From Entonaema liquescens (lineage: Eukaryota; Ascomycota; Sordariomycetes; Xylariales; Xylariaceae): DNA of 64,000 nt. A program made the translations under genes and the position numbers. Positions within the stretch are counted from its first letter, which is position 1. The number at the start of each line of letters is the position of its first letter. This document shows, piece after piece, positions 47,451-59,835 of the stretch. A model generated the notes under the pieces. The model was not told the origin of the DNA. It worked only from the letters and a program-made list of their open reading frames with translations, and searched no databases. The stretch is taken from NCBI GenBank assembly GCA_902805475.1, contig CADCSX010000008.1, positions 1,178,001 to 1,242,000 on the forward strand, given 5' to 3'.

Positions 47451-48169
47451 TCACCTATCGAGGAAGATACCCAGGAACTCCTCGCGGCTGACGCCGCCCT
47501 TGCCCTCGACGTCGAACTGCTCGACCATGCTGTGGAGCTCGTTGTCGGGGACGTCCTCGCCGAGCTCCTTGACGACGCTGCGGAGGTCGTCGACGGTGAT
47601 GACGCCCTTGCCGCCGCGGTCGAATAGCGCAAACGTCTTGAGCAGCTCCTCGCGCGGGTCGCGCGCCGCCACGTACCGCGCCGCGACGGCCTGGAAGCCT
47701 TCCCGCGACAGCCGCAGGTCGACTACGCCCGGCGTGGGCTGCGGCGGGGGCTGGTTGGGGAGGGCGGGCAGAGGCGTCCAGCCGGGGCGCGGGCGCGCGG
47801 CCGACTTGAAGGACGCGATGAGGTCGGGCCGCGAGATGTTGGAGAAGCCGAGGGCCTGCAGCGCGTACCGGAATTCGCTGAAGTCGAGGTGTTCGTCCTT
47901 GTTCATGTCGAAGAGGTGGAACTGCGCGATTGTAACCGTTTACTAGTTAGCTTGATGGACTTTCCTGCTATAACGTCTGTCTGTCTGGGGGGACAGGGGG
48001 CACTCACGCAATCGTTGATCTCGTTGCGATGCTCGTCGCTTATTTGATCCCACGGCTCCGTGTGCTCTGGATTTCGAATCGGGGCTGCGAATCGCGTACC
48101 TGGTCTCGTTGACCCTGGCCGCACGGATGCGTTGTATTCGTTCATGGCGCTGCTCGCGTAGTTGTTCAT
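47451..48169 (-). CDS. Centrin/CDC31-like EF-hand protein
   Basis: Small calcium-binding protein of the spindle pole body; in yeast Cdc31 also serves the nuclear pore TREX-2 complex. Two exons, 48169-48008 and 47921-47451 (86-base intron, GTGAGT to GCGCAG); 210 residues. EF-hand 1 is canonical (FHLFDMNKDEHLDFSEF, loop 59-70). The second pair is degenerate: the loops DRGGKGVITVDD and DVEGKGGVSREE lack acidic residues at some chelating positions. In the second-hand region a Pro-rich insertion (TPLPALPNQPPPQPTPGVVD) replaces part of a normal hand, making the protein longer than the usual 160-190. The N-terminal 45 residues are variable, as in other fungal centrins. GC content is high, especially in exon 2. 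Confidence 0.88.
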
Positions 48170-48987
48170 GCTCTCTTGTATGCGATGTCGTGAGCGCGTA
48201 GGCCTATTTTACGCGCGACGGGTTTTTTTTTTTAGTCGTGTTTGTAGGGTTGAAACTGTTGTCGGTTGGTCGCGTTATGGAGATCGGCGATTAGAGATAG
48301 CACTTGAACGAATTGGCGTATCCTATTATGATCCTGGTTCGAGGAGAGAGAGAGGTAGAGAGGTAGCGAGTGACGTGGAAGCGGTAAAGTAATGCAAGCT
48401 ACCGAATTATTCAATCGCATGCGATTAGAGCCTATAACGGCAAGATAATGTAAATATCCAAGCGAGCAATTAGACCTCTTGCTATGCTGACCGACACGGA
48501 ATCGGACCTTCTTGCCGCGGCGACTATGGCAGAAAGGGTTTGAATCTAGCGGTCGCGAAGCTGCAGTTCGAAGTTTGTAGCCCCGTTGACGCGAGCCAGG
48601 GATGCGCACGCACGGTTGAAAGATGGAGATGGCAACGAAAAAAAAAAGGAAGAAAAAAAAAGAAAAGAAAAAGAGTTGCGCGATGATATGGATTTTCGAA
48701 TGCGAATCTAAGAAGTGTAGGACCAATGGATTATACTGAGTGTGGATTATTAGGTCGGATTATTATAAATTCACCTCCCGTTCCGTGTGTTGTTGCATAT
48801 TTGCAGCTCAACTCATGTCGCGATGTTTTTTTTTTTTCTCTTTTTCTCTTTCTATGTAAGTCAGGGGGTTGGGCGCGATGTACGAAATGGGGTACACGTA
48901 GACGCGCTTGATAGGTACCTGCAAGCTTAACTAGTGTATATTTTACCTGGTCGTGCCTACGGAGCTAGCCTTGTCCCACCCGAGGTA
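48170..48987. other. 5' flank of the centrin gene
   Basis: Contains homopolymer-rich tracts (GAAAAAAAAAAGG near 48638; TTTTTTTTTTTC near 48827) and a short GAGAGAGAGAGGTAGAGAGG run near 48345. No gene recognised. Confidence 0.5.
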
Positions 48988-49299
48988 TTAGTGCTGTCTA
49001 TACAAGTTCGACGTAGCACCCCCAAAGGGGTGCTGCGCATTGATTAAGGAAACGGGCAAGATTCGGGATTTAACCGAAATACTTCCGAATAAGCGTGTTT
49101 CCCACGTATTTTGATATATCTTATGATATTTTATAAAATTTCATTATTCTTTTTCCTTTTCCAGAATTAGCAAGGGTCGGAATAACTTCTTATTGGTATT
49201 CAAAGTTTAGTACGCTATCCCTAATTACTGCCCGTTTTCTTAATCAATGCGCAGCACCCCCTTGGGGGTGCTACGTCGAACTTGTGTAGACAGCACTAA
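48988..49299. mobile_element. MITE family 1, best-preserved copy (312 bp)
   Basis: Reference copy. The left arm starts TTAGTGCTGTCTATACAAG, continues TTCGACGTAGCACCCCC, then GGGGTGCTGCGCATTGAT and TAAGGAAACGGGCAA. The right arm is the inverted counterpart, ending GTAGACAGCACTAA. The terminal inverted repeats are about 75 bases and nearly identical, and both flanks are TA (48986-48987 and 49300-49301), as for Tc1/mariner-type insertion. Each arm contains its own hairpin (about 49013-49036 and 49250-49273) whose stems are CAGCACCCCC and GGGGGTGCT. No open frame. The family has copies at 6700-6809, 7691-8016 and 40164-40446. Confidence 0.92.
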
Positions 49300-49301
49300 T
49301 A

Positions 49302-51079
49302 GTCGGGATTAGTTTGTTAATGAGGTCACGGCGCATTCCTCTCAAAACTAGCTTATGTAAAAGAAAGTAAGCTTCTCTAGCTCATAGAAGCTTCTCTTCA
49401 AGAGGATTAGGTATTTCAAATACACTACATCATAGACGATTTTAGAAGAAAATACCCGCATTCATACTGGATTCCATTACTATCCTATGGTGAAGTAGAA
49501 GTATACGTATAGCTGGGCGCTTTGTATCGTTGGTCTAAGTGAGCGGTACATGTAGCTTGAAGGTTCATTAAACTTAACCTCAACTTGCGTGGCTATGGTA
49601 ACTATATCTCTCTTAAATATGCCTTCTGGTTAGCGCGCGTAGGAGGGAAAAGAAAAAGGAAGAGATAACAGTGGCTTAAAGCAATATGCGCAAAAGTTTA
49701 TGTGAAAATATGGAACGTTTTTCGAAGTCATAGCGATAATAAACTGCTCTATGAGGTTACTTTAGATATGGTCCAAGCTCCCTTTAGTCAGATATCATCA
49801 GCCTCATTGAATAGGTAGGTAGCGTTTTTTTTAAAAAATAAAAAAAAATAAAAAAAAATGTGTCGATTTTGTGAATACCAATATACACATAATTTTATAA
49901 AATGATATATCATCCTTGGAAGTAGCTATATATATATAAAGGCAAATTTCTTAAGAAACTTTACTCTTTAAGTTCCTCAGGAATTTATCGTGAAAGAGTT
50001 CCTCTGTTAGTCATTGATCTTGGCGACATTCTAACTCATCAACCATTACATTATGTAATCTCTACATGCCTATTAAATAGGTACTTACGTCCTCGGGAAT
50101 TTATACGCTCGGACGTTTGCGTGCCTAGGTATGTATCTAAACATCGAACCTTATTACTATGGTATACGAATTGTAAGAGATCAAAGATCGTCGAGTAGGC
50201 AGACAATGACCAGTAACTAAATTCTATATGCGCGTGACCGATGACTGGTTCCTAGGCGTTTTGACTTGGAGTAACGAGAAGAATCAAAGCACCTCTCCGC
50301 ATCAAATAAGAAAGCTTCCCTTCAGCAGGTTGTAAATACTCTACACGAGGTACGTTTCAAGACAGCTCATATAAGTACCATCCTCATATAAACACTGGTG
50401 AGCTGGTACTATGATAATAAGTATCTAGCTAGGCATGTACTTTCAAACGGCCTCAGGCAGGTACAGGTCTCGTAGCAAACTTATGGGCCCACTCTTTTTT
50501 CTTACCCAGACCAAATTCTGTAGTGATGAGCCAGAGGTGGTCCGGCCTCCTCCTTATCCTGGGCAACCCAACCGTGTCAATTCTCTCTACCTTACTACTT
50601 TCCCCCAAGGCTAAACCGTCACTTCTACGCATCTTTCTACAAATCACAAGATTTGTTTCTTTCCTTAGTCAGGTATTCCACCTGGCGCATGTAGCCATTA
50701 ACTTCTTATTCTACAACAGTCTTTGCCCATTTTTCTCTTACATCAATATCCCTCACTTTTCTACCGGAATTGAGTCTTCTGTGTGCATCAGATCCTCTCA
50801 GCCCAGCAGCGCGGATCGCAGAAAAAAAAAGTTGAACCCCAGTTCGCGATACTTTTTACCTTGCGCATCATCGCCGAACCACTTCTACGATACTCTTCAA
50901 CATCATAATCAACTCACCGTCATCTCGGCTCCTAACCGTTTACCTTCCATGTCTTCCTCTATTTAGTGTTGTCCATCCTCGCAAGTTCGGTTCTACGCGT
51001 CAGACGCGCTCTTTCATCATCTCGCAGGCCGCGTGCCTCGAGCTGAATTAATCCCACTCTAATATATCGAGCTGCCACC
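49302..51079. other. Intergenic; promoter of the nucleoporin gene
   Basis: No gene recognised. An A-rich run (about 49829-49860) and a TATATATATAAAGG at 49929-49941 are visible. From about 50560 the plus strand is pyrimidine-rich, consistent with the promoter and leader of the nucleoporin gene. Confidence 0.45.
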
Positions 51080-54000
51080 ATGTCGGGATTCGGATTCGGC
51101 GGCGGCGGTAGCGCCTTCGGCAGCAACAACAACAATAACTCCACTGGATTCGGTGGATTCGGTAGCAATACCACACCCAGTACAACAGGTAGGCTTATCT
51201 CTCGATTTTCCCTTCGACCCCTTCTATCCCTTTCCCCGGCACCCAACTAATCGGGCGTGATTCTAAAGGCTTTGGTGCAAATAATACTACCAGCGGATTT
51301 GGTGCCTCCGGCAATACAGGAGGCGGCGGCCTATTCGGCTCTGGGAACACGTCGTCCGGCTTCGGTGGCAACACCGGTAAGTGGCATTTGACTACTAAGA
51401 TTATACAGCTTTTTTTTTTTTTTTGCGCTTCCTTTGAACTCTACTGTTGAATAGGATACTGATACTTTTTGTATAGGCGGATTCGGATCAACCAACACTG
51501 CTGGTAGCGCGTTTGGTTCCAAGCCTGCTTTCGGCGGCACATCCACGAGCGGCGGCTTGTTTGGTGCTTCTACCACATCGACCTCGGGTGGTTTCGGTGG
51601 CTTTGGGTCTACCAACAACAACGCCTCAACGTCGAGCCCATTTGGTGGCGGCAGTGCTACTGGTACTGGTACATCTATCTTTGGAAGCAGCAATAACAAA
51701 CCGGCCTTTGGAACTTCGAACACTGGCACGACGAGTGGTGGACTCTTTGGAGGTGGATCGACGACCAATAATACCGGCACCTCAACCGGCTTTGGCTTTG
51801 GTAGCACACCAAGTGCTCCCGCCAGCACAGCACTAGGTCCAGTAGGCGACCCCCCTGGTACTGCCAATATTACGAACTTCCAGCCCTTGGTAGAAAAAGA
51901 AAGCGCTGCCAGTTCTGCGCAGAACTCCTTCCAGAACATCCTTTTTCAGGATCCGTACAAGAAATGGTCCGCGGAAGAGCTAAGACTTGCTGATTATGCA
52001 GCTGGGCGTCGTTACGGTGGCACTTCAGGCACTGGTACCTTTGGGGTCGGTTCCGGCTTTGGCGGGTTCGGCTCGAATAACCAAACGACGAATTCGTTTG
52101 GCACTTCGAATACGACTACAAATACTGCCGGTGGTCTGTTTGGCAGTACTCCTTCTACTGGTGGTGGGTTTGGAGGGCAGAATAACTCTAACACGGGTGC
52201 ATTCGGGTCTAACACCAACACTGGCGGTGGTCTATTTAACGCTAACAAGCCGGCTGCGACCGGCGGTTTATTCGGCAGCACTACAACGTCTCAGCCGGCA
52301 CAATCTGGTGGTATGTTTGGCGCCGGGAACACTGGGTTCAACACTGGTAATACTGGTACCGGGTTTGGATCCACGAATACCAATGCTGGAGGCTCGCTGT
52401 TCGGGAACAATAATAACCAGCAGCAGCAAAAGCCTGGCTTCAGTTTCAGCAATACCAGCAACAATACCGCCGGGGGCTTCGGTGGCAATACCGGTGGCTT
52501 TGGTGCCAATAATACTACTCCTGGTACTGGTGGTCTCTTCGGTAGTACCAACAATACCAATCAGACCTCTGGCCCTGGCCTTTTCGGCAATACGAATCAG
52601 CAGAATACCGGCAGTGTGTTTGGTGGTGCCAGTAGCGGTGGTGGTTTTGGCACCCAGAACCAACAACCCGGATCAACTCTATTTGGCGGTGCGGCACAGA
52701 AACCGGCAGGGGGCCTGTTTGGAGGTAACACGACCACTCCTGGAACTGGTGGCAGCCTATTTGGTGGAACAAATAATACCGGCGGTGGCTTCGGGGCAAC
52801 CAATAATCAGCCTGGCGGGCTTTTTAACAACAAACCTGCCACCGGTACTGGTGCCACTGGCTTATTCGGAAACACCGGTGCGACTCAAAACACCAATACC
52901 GGAGGTAGCTTATTTGGAGGTTTGGGCCAGAATAATCAGAACCAGCAGCAACCACAACAGAATTCGGGGATCTTCGGCTCTAGTCTTGGCCAAAACCAAC
53001 AGAAGCCGGGCCTGTTTGGAAGTACCACACAGTCAGCCGGCGGCAGCCTTTTTGGGAACCAAAACAATCAGCAAACGGGTTCATCCCTATTCGGGGGCTC
53101 AATCACGCAGCAGCAGCCGCAAAATGGTGGAATGAATAGTTCTCTGTTTGGAAATTCGCAAGGCAGTCAGGCTATACCATCTCTGACTGCGAGCATTAAC
53201 GACCCAACAGCGTATGGGTCATTATTTGCTAACCTGGGCAATAGTGAGATTACTGACCCCGGCCCCCTTGCAACACCAACCAAAAACAAGCAGGCTAGGA
53301 GGCCCTCCATCCTCCCCTATTATAAGTTGAACCCAACCTCGGCCTCTCGATTTATCACACCGCAGAAGCGTGGATTTGGCTTCTCTTACAGCGCCTACGG
53401 TACTCCGAATAGCCCGTCAAGTATATCCAGTACACCGGGAGCATTGTCACAAAGCCTGATAGGCGGCGGTAGTCTATCACGCAGTGTGGGCAATTCCCTC
53501 GCCAAGAGTGTCTCGGCTAGTAATCTTCGACGGAACTTCAATATTGAGGATAGCCTGCTAGCGCCTGGTGCATTCTCTGCTGGCTCTGGGTCGAGAATGT
53601 ATGGTGGCGGCAGCGTCAAGAAGCTTGTTATCAATAAGGATTTGCGCAGTGACTTGTTTTCAACTCCTACAAGAGACAGATCTTTACCCGAGACCCCTAA
53701 TAGCTCTCGAAAGCTAACTAAGCGAGTTAGCTTTGACACTAGCAATGTTGATGCCATTGAAGATGGCGAGGCTGCAAACAGTTCGGTGAACACCCCTCCG
53801 AGTGCAGAGCAGTTGGGCTACGTTCGACCAAAGAGCACCAACGGAGTGAACGGCTCTAAGACAAGCTCTATCCCCGAAATGGAACAGGTGAAGGGTAACG
53901 AGCTTACGGTTGTACATGAAGAGGAAACCGTCTCGCCTGAGGGTCGCAGTCCAGCGGCAACGTCTTCCAGTGTAGAGCCTGGTAATTATTGGATGACTCC

Positions 54001-57000
54001 GTCCAAAGAGGAAATTCAGGTCATGAATAGAGTCCAGCGTCAAAAGGTCACCGACTTCACCGTTGGGCGCCAGAACGTCGGCTATGTCAAGTTCAAGGTG
54101 CCTGTTGATCTAACTTCAATCGATATCGATAATATATTCGATAACATCGTCATCCTCGAGCCGCGGTCTGCAACGGTATACCCCAATGCCGCCAAAAAGC
54201 CGCCTGTTGGCAAGGGTTTGAATGTTCCCGCTCTGATTAACCTTGAGCACGCGTGGCCCCGTTCTTCGCGCAAAGGAAAGCCTATTTCGCTGACGAAACA
54301 AATTGAGCGCTTAAAGAGAATACCGGATACTAAGTTTGAGAACTACAATACCGAAACTGGTGAATGGACTTTCTCTGTTGAGCACTTTACCACATACGGT
54401 CTGGACGACGAAGACGAAGACGAAGATAGCGAAGTCAAGCCGTCTAGCGGCCCTTCATCTTACCCATTAAAACGGGCTGGATCGCCATCGGCGGCTCCTG
54501 GTTCTGATGACGCCGCATCCGACGTGAGCGACGTTTTGAAAGATCGGCGAAGCCACCCTGCACCTCCAGGCGCTTTTGACCCCGACCACGATTCCTACGT
54601 TGAAGATGAGGCGGAAACGGCGGCAATTACCGGACAAAAGCCGTCTTTTTTATCTAATCGCTCCGCGGGTTTAGCGGCCACAGCTCTTGTTTCTATGGAT
54701 CAAGACGATATGGACGATGAATATGCGATGTCCGAGGCACATGAAGATGCGAGTGCTTCCCTCGGACAGCATCTTGCCGCGGAGCGTGACGATAACTCGT
54801 TCGACGGATCGCAGTTCGACACTGTACCAGAGACCCCTGCCGGTATCATGAGAGCCCGGATGCGGGCGATCAAAGGATCGGCAACACCGATGAAGGTCCA
54901 GATCTCATCTGGAGATGATTGGATGGATATGCTCAGCAAGACGATTAGCCCGAAGAAACGGGACCGGGCGCTCTTAAAAACTATCAACGAAACCGAACAC
55001 TATCGTGCGTTAGATGAGGCCCCTCGCGAGGCATCCCCTACAAAGAAACGCATAGTGCCAGATAGTCGTGGTTTTGCAACGAGTATCGACTTGATGAACT
55101 CGTTGTTTGAAAAGGCGAAAACTCCCGCTGAAAATCTACAAGCCTCTGTGCGGCCAAAGGGTGTTAAGGTAAGCATGATATTATATCTGGGTCTCTGTCG
55201 CCACTTGCGAATGCGACTGGACAAATCAGCCGCTACACATTCGGTGGGATTTGTATTTACTAATATGTATTATAGTGGCCATACAAGCGACTCACTAAAC
55301 ATCTTGATGAAAGTGAGATGGACGAAAAAGACCGGACTTGGCATGACACCATACGACCTACCTGGGGCCCAAATGGTACTCTTGTATTTTCTGCTGCTCC
55401 AAGTACCTCGACATTTGGGCGGTCAAGCCGTATATCTGAAAAGAACGGATTAATGACCGTGCTAAAGGGTGGTATCGTATCGGAATCTCAGGACATACGA
55501 ATCGCCAAATTTACGAACGAGGTTTGTTCAGATACTCTTTACTGCGCTTAATGATTGCTAATGTCGCATATCCAGATGTCAGCTAGAGCCATTGATCTGC
55601 ACACCAAATTGGCTCAGGTCCAACTTATTGATGGCGTACCAACGGTCAGGTTAAACCCAAAGACAGTGCTTAAGGACTTCTCTGCCGGGGGCAATGTTAA
55701 GAACGCAGCCGAGGAGCATGAGAAACTCGTCTGGGAACTTGCCAGCGTACTCTTCGATAGCATCAAGGTTCCTGCAGACCTTCAAACTGACCCTGAAGCA
55801 CCAGAAAAACTTCGTCGTGAGAGTCTATCACGATTTTGGGAGCGTATGGTAGAAGATCGGACCAACAAGACGGCCGCGATGGCCGGATCAAACGAAGAAA
55901 AAGCGCTGGCTGCCTTATCCGGTCACCGAATTGCAGAAGCTTGCAAGCATCTCCTCGATGGCAAAAATTTCCGCCTTGCTACTTTGATTTCTCTCATTGG
56001 TACTAACGATGTGGTCAAGAAAGATATAAAAGAGCAGTTGAAGGAATGGCAAGATGCAAATGTGTTGTCCGAATTCTCGCAACCGATTCGCGCGCTTTAC
56101 GAAATGCTTAGTGGCAATGTCTGTGCGTGTGAGGGGACCAAAGGGGCATTAGAAAATCGCACCGAGTCGTTCCTAATTTCGAAGAGATTTGGCCTAAACT
56201 GGCAGCAAGCCTTTGGGCTAAGACTCTGGTACGCAATCTCCACGGAGGATGGCATCGCGGATGCGGTGGAAAAGTATAAGGAAGACGTGGAACAAGATAG
56301 GGAATTGCATCCTACTACATGGTTCCTCGAGCATGGCATCAAGGGCATCTGGAATGACCCGGATGAAGATCTACGAGAGGATCTACTTTGGGGGCTATTG
56401 CGATTATACGCCGATACCCAGGTAGATTTGGAAGCGATACTTCGACCAGAAAATTCTCAATTATCCCCCCTTGATTTCCGATTATCTTGGCAATTAGGAC
56501 AGGCCCTAACATCTACGGGGCGTGTCTCGTTCGGGAGGAACGCCGTCGAAAAATCCGACGCCGCCACCATCTCTTTTGCATCGCAATTGACGAACGAGGG
56601 TAGTTGGCTTGAAGCAACCTTCGTTCTACTACATCTTACTGATCCCGAGGCTCGATCCAAAGCCATCCAAGACCACTTGTGTAGGCACGCTGGACTGATC
56701 GGAAACGAGGACTCGAGTAGTTTTAAGAAGCTCATAACAGACTTCAAAGTTCCGAGACAGTGGGTTTGGCACTCTAAGGCACTATTTGCACGGAGTGTCA
56801 AGAAGGACGCGAACGCCGAAGTTCAATGCCTTCTTCGGGCGGACTCGTGGGCTGAAGCTCACCGCACTTTCATTAAAGAGGTTGCTCCGGCCACTATTAT
56901 TGAACGTGACTACGACACTCTGGCCGATCTACTACAGCAATTCGAAGGTCACCATTCCCAGGTACCTGACTGGAATGTCGGTGGTGAAATCTACAAGGGG

Positions 57001-57352
57001 TTCCTTCAACTAATGGGTTGCCAACGACGAGCCGAAAATCCATCTCCAGTCCTAATTAATGCTCTACTCGAAGGGCTGCCGGCCATGCATGGAAATACTC
57101 CCGAAGCTGGTATTATAGAATATGCAGCTTTGACAGACATGGCGGCCGAAGTGGCGAAGGTGGTATCGGGTATGGCAAAGGCAGGGGAGGTAAGTCGTTT
57201 CTCTACTCCAGAATATCAAAAATGTTACTAATGCCATATACCAGATGGAGCACGAGCGTATCCTACATCTGCCCCTGACGGAGGACGTTTTGCTTAAACA
57301 TTCCAGAGACCTCGCTTGGTCGCACTACTCAACCGTGATGGCAGGCTATTAA
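51080..57352 (+). CDS. NUP145: Nucleoporin NUP145 precursor (NUP98-NUP96 type)
   Basis: Precursor that cuts itself into an FG nucleoporin (NUP98/Nup145N) and a Y-complex scaffold protein (NUP96/Nup145C). Exons: 51080-51188, 51269-51376, 51477-55168, 55276-55521, 55576-57189 and 57245-57352; 1958 residues. Dense FG and GLFG repeats occupy about 1-600, interrupted by a GLEBS-type Gle2/Rae1-binding segment (about 201-254; PYKKWSAEELRLADYAAGRR). The autoproteolytic domain (about 890-1050) ends FSVEHF followed by TTYGL, so the cut falls after Phe1043, giving proteins of about 1043 and 915 residues. The intron at 55169-55275 joins RPKGVK to WPYKRLTKHLDESEMDEKD, restoring the start of the NUP96 helical region. 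The final 35-codon exon (MEHERILHLPLTEDVLL) completes the C-terminus. Intron 2 holds a long T run. Confidence 0.95.
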
Positions 57353-57902
57353 GAAGCTTTCAAGCCGCAATAGTATAGGAAGGGATGAAACAGATTACAA
57401 ATAAATGTCTGCGAAGGATGACAGCTCCCTATAGTAGATAGATAATTCTTTGGCGGGACTAGCCATGTGCGCAAGGCTTAGTTGAAGTATAGGCTGGGGG
57501 AGGGTAAACTAAACCAACCCGTAATTGGGGATCATGATGTTCGGAATTTCTGATGTCATGAGGACGACAACGGAAGCCCATTGTATTCGTGTAGCATAAT
57601 AAAGTAGCTAGCATAAAATTTTGCTAATTCCCAAGTATAATTCCCATCCAGTGACATGTTTTTGTGACATAAATAAGGTAGATAAATATTGGGTGCCCTA
57701 TTTGAATCCATGGTATTTTAATAAGGCCATTAAATACACCTTAAACTGAATTTTTGATATTGCTATTACTTAGTTAAATACAGGAACAGTTAGGTATCTA
57801 ACCTATACATATATAGTCTGCTTATATGGAACCTGCATTTAATACCCGTCCTACGCAAGAAACATGAGGTCATATGGTGGCATGAGACAATCCAAGCATA
57901 CC
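57353..57902. other. Convergent intergenic region
   Basis: 3' flanks of the nucleoporin and first P450 genes; A+T-rich from 57590 on, with no gene seen. Confidence 0.5.
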
Positions 57903-59835
57903 CTATTCCGCCTCGACTCTCTCGTAGCGCAGGTACAGAGAGTTACTCTTTGGGTGCCCCGTATACGCGTCAGTAGGCTCTATGCCAGTGTCATCGACAA
58001 TGTGGCTAGTATAGTTGGAGTAGATGGCGGCGATGAGGAGTTTCATGTCTATACATCGACGACAGATTTTCGTATTAGCTAGCTTTCCGTAGGTAGATAC
58101 ACACATGGAATAGGGGGACCCGGAATTATTGGGAGGAGAGAAGAGCAAAGGAAAGAAGAGAGGGTGTACAGACCGTGCATAGCGAAATTCGACCCCAGGC
58201 ACATCCTCCCGCCGCTCGAGAAACCCCAGAAATACCGGTTTACATCCTTCTTGTCGTCGCCGCCGTCGCCGTCTTCTTCGGAGACGGCGCTCTGGCGTAG
58301 CCACCGCGTGTGGTCCCACGTCTCGGGACTAGGGAACGCGGTCTCGTCGCGGTGGAGATTATACGCTGAAGCGGAGACGCGGATGCCGCCGGGGACTTCG
58401 TACGGGCCGATGCGGCAGGATGGCTGGGGCGTCACGCGGGGCTCTGGGCCGCCGGCGGGGGCGTACCGGCGGACTGTTTCCATGACTACGGCGTGGAGAA
58501 GGGGTAGGTTGTCGAGCTGTTTCGAGTCCGGGAGGTGGGCCTTGCCGTCGTGGCCGATCCGGGGGCTTGGGTTTAGGGTGAGCAGTTCGGAACGCAGGTC
58601 GCGTTGCAGGTCGGGAGATTGGGAGAGGTGGTAGGAGAGGTATGTTAGTGCGACTCCGGTGGTTTCTTGCCCGGCTAGGACGTGGTCGAGGACCTCGGAT
58701 GCGACTGAGAGGTCGCGTTGTTGGACTTGGTATGGTGAGTTAGTACGTTAGATACCCAGTCACTTCATTCAGGGGTAATTTTAGGGGGGATATCCTGTAT
58801 TACGTACTGGTAGTCGAGTACAGCGGCGATGCTGTCCCGTTCGTCTCATACTCCTTCTCAATACCAGCGAGTAGAGCACGCACGACAACCGGGTCGTCGG
58901 CCGTGTTAACAGCAGACTCCTCCCCCACCCCCTCATTCTCCAAAAAGCGTATCGTGGCATCGCTCAACTCCTTACACCACGCCTCGAGCTCCCTATTTGC
59001 AGCATGGGCCCAGGCCGGCGTAGGGTCGAGCCCCACAGTGCCCAGAACCCTTGAGAGCCGCGGAAACTCCTGGATGAAAAACCCGTAGCCCTTGCGGATG
59101 GTGTACAGCTCGAGCCAGTGGTCGCGGTAGGCCTTGCGGCGGATGAAGTCGGCGCTCCGCCGCGCGCCGAAACAGTACGCCGAGATGAAGTCCATGGCAG
59201 CCGCACAGAATAGCGAGTGCACGTCGATGCCGTGCGGCTGCTGGGAGGCCGATACGGAGTCCTGGATTAGTGGGAGTAGCCGGGTGTTGATGATGATGTC
59301 TGCTTGCGCGGCGAGGGCTGGCGAGGCGTTGATGTACGACTTGGAGTACACGTGAGACACCATTCTCTTGCGAAGAGAGTGGAGTTTCGCGTGTGCGGAG
59401 GAGAATGTGCATGGGACGCTATATACGATTTAGAACTTGTTTGCTATAGAATGTAGGGAGCAATAGGAATGTTATAGGGGGGAGTGTAGGTGCTAAATAC
59501 CCATAGTTGTCGAAAAGCGAGTACCACTCGTGCTTGTCGAAACCGCCTTGATAAATGGTCTTGACGGCGTCAATGCTGTTAGCACTTATCTCCTTGGGGC
59601 CGACACGCACGACAGGACCGTGTTGCCGGTGGATGGCGTGAAGAGTGCGGTTCTCACGGCCTTCGAATCTCGCCCGTAGGATCCAGGCCGGCGAGATGGA
59701 ACATGACCAATGAGGGGTTGGGATTTTGGAGAGGGGCGAGAAGATGCTTGGATATAAGATATATTTATAGATCAAAATAGCTGTAAGTGTGAGTGCAGCC
59801 GGCAAATAGAAGTCGGAGATGTTAAGTATAGCCAT
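57903..59835 (-). CDS. Cytochrome P450 (membrane-anchored)
   Basis: Haem monooxygenase of the ER type. Exons: 59835-59501, 59418-58808, 58725-58174 and 58048-57903 (introns of 82, 82 and 125 bases; donors GTATTT, GTACGT, GTCTGT); 547 residues. N-terminal anchor at about 9-28 (YLPAALTLTAILIYKYI), then the Pro-rich hinge. I-helix motif AGQETTGVA, K-helix ETVRRY (Glu and Arg of the ExxR pair), and haem loop FSSGGRMCLGSNFAM with ligand Cys491 are intact. Splicing gives NYGVPCTFSSAHAKLHSLRK and AMHDMKLLIAAIYSNY, continuous with fungal P450s. N-terminal motifs (GPVVRVGPKEIS, HEWYSLFDNYG) recall the benzoate-hydroxylase/pisatin-demethylase-like group, but family and substrate are not assigned. Confidence 0.92.

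Noticed and set aside
51987..53135. 382-codon frame on the plus strand inside the nucleoporin gene
   Set aside because: It is a +1-frame shadow of the low-complexity FG-repeat exon; its composition follows from the Gly/Asn/Thr codons of the real frame.
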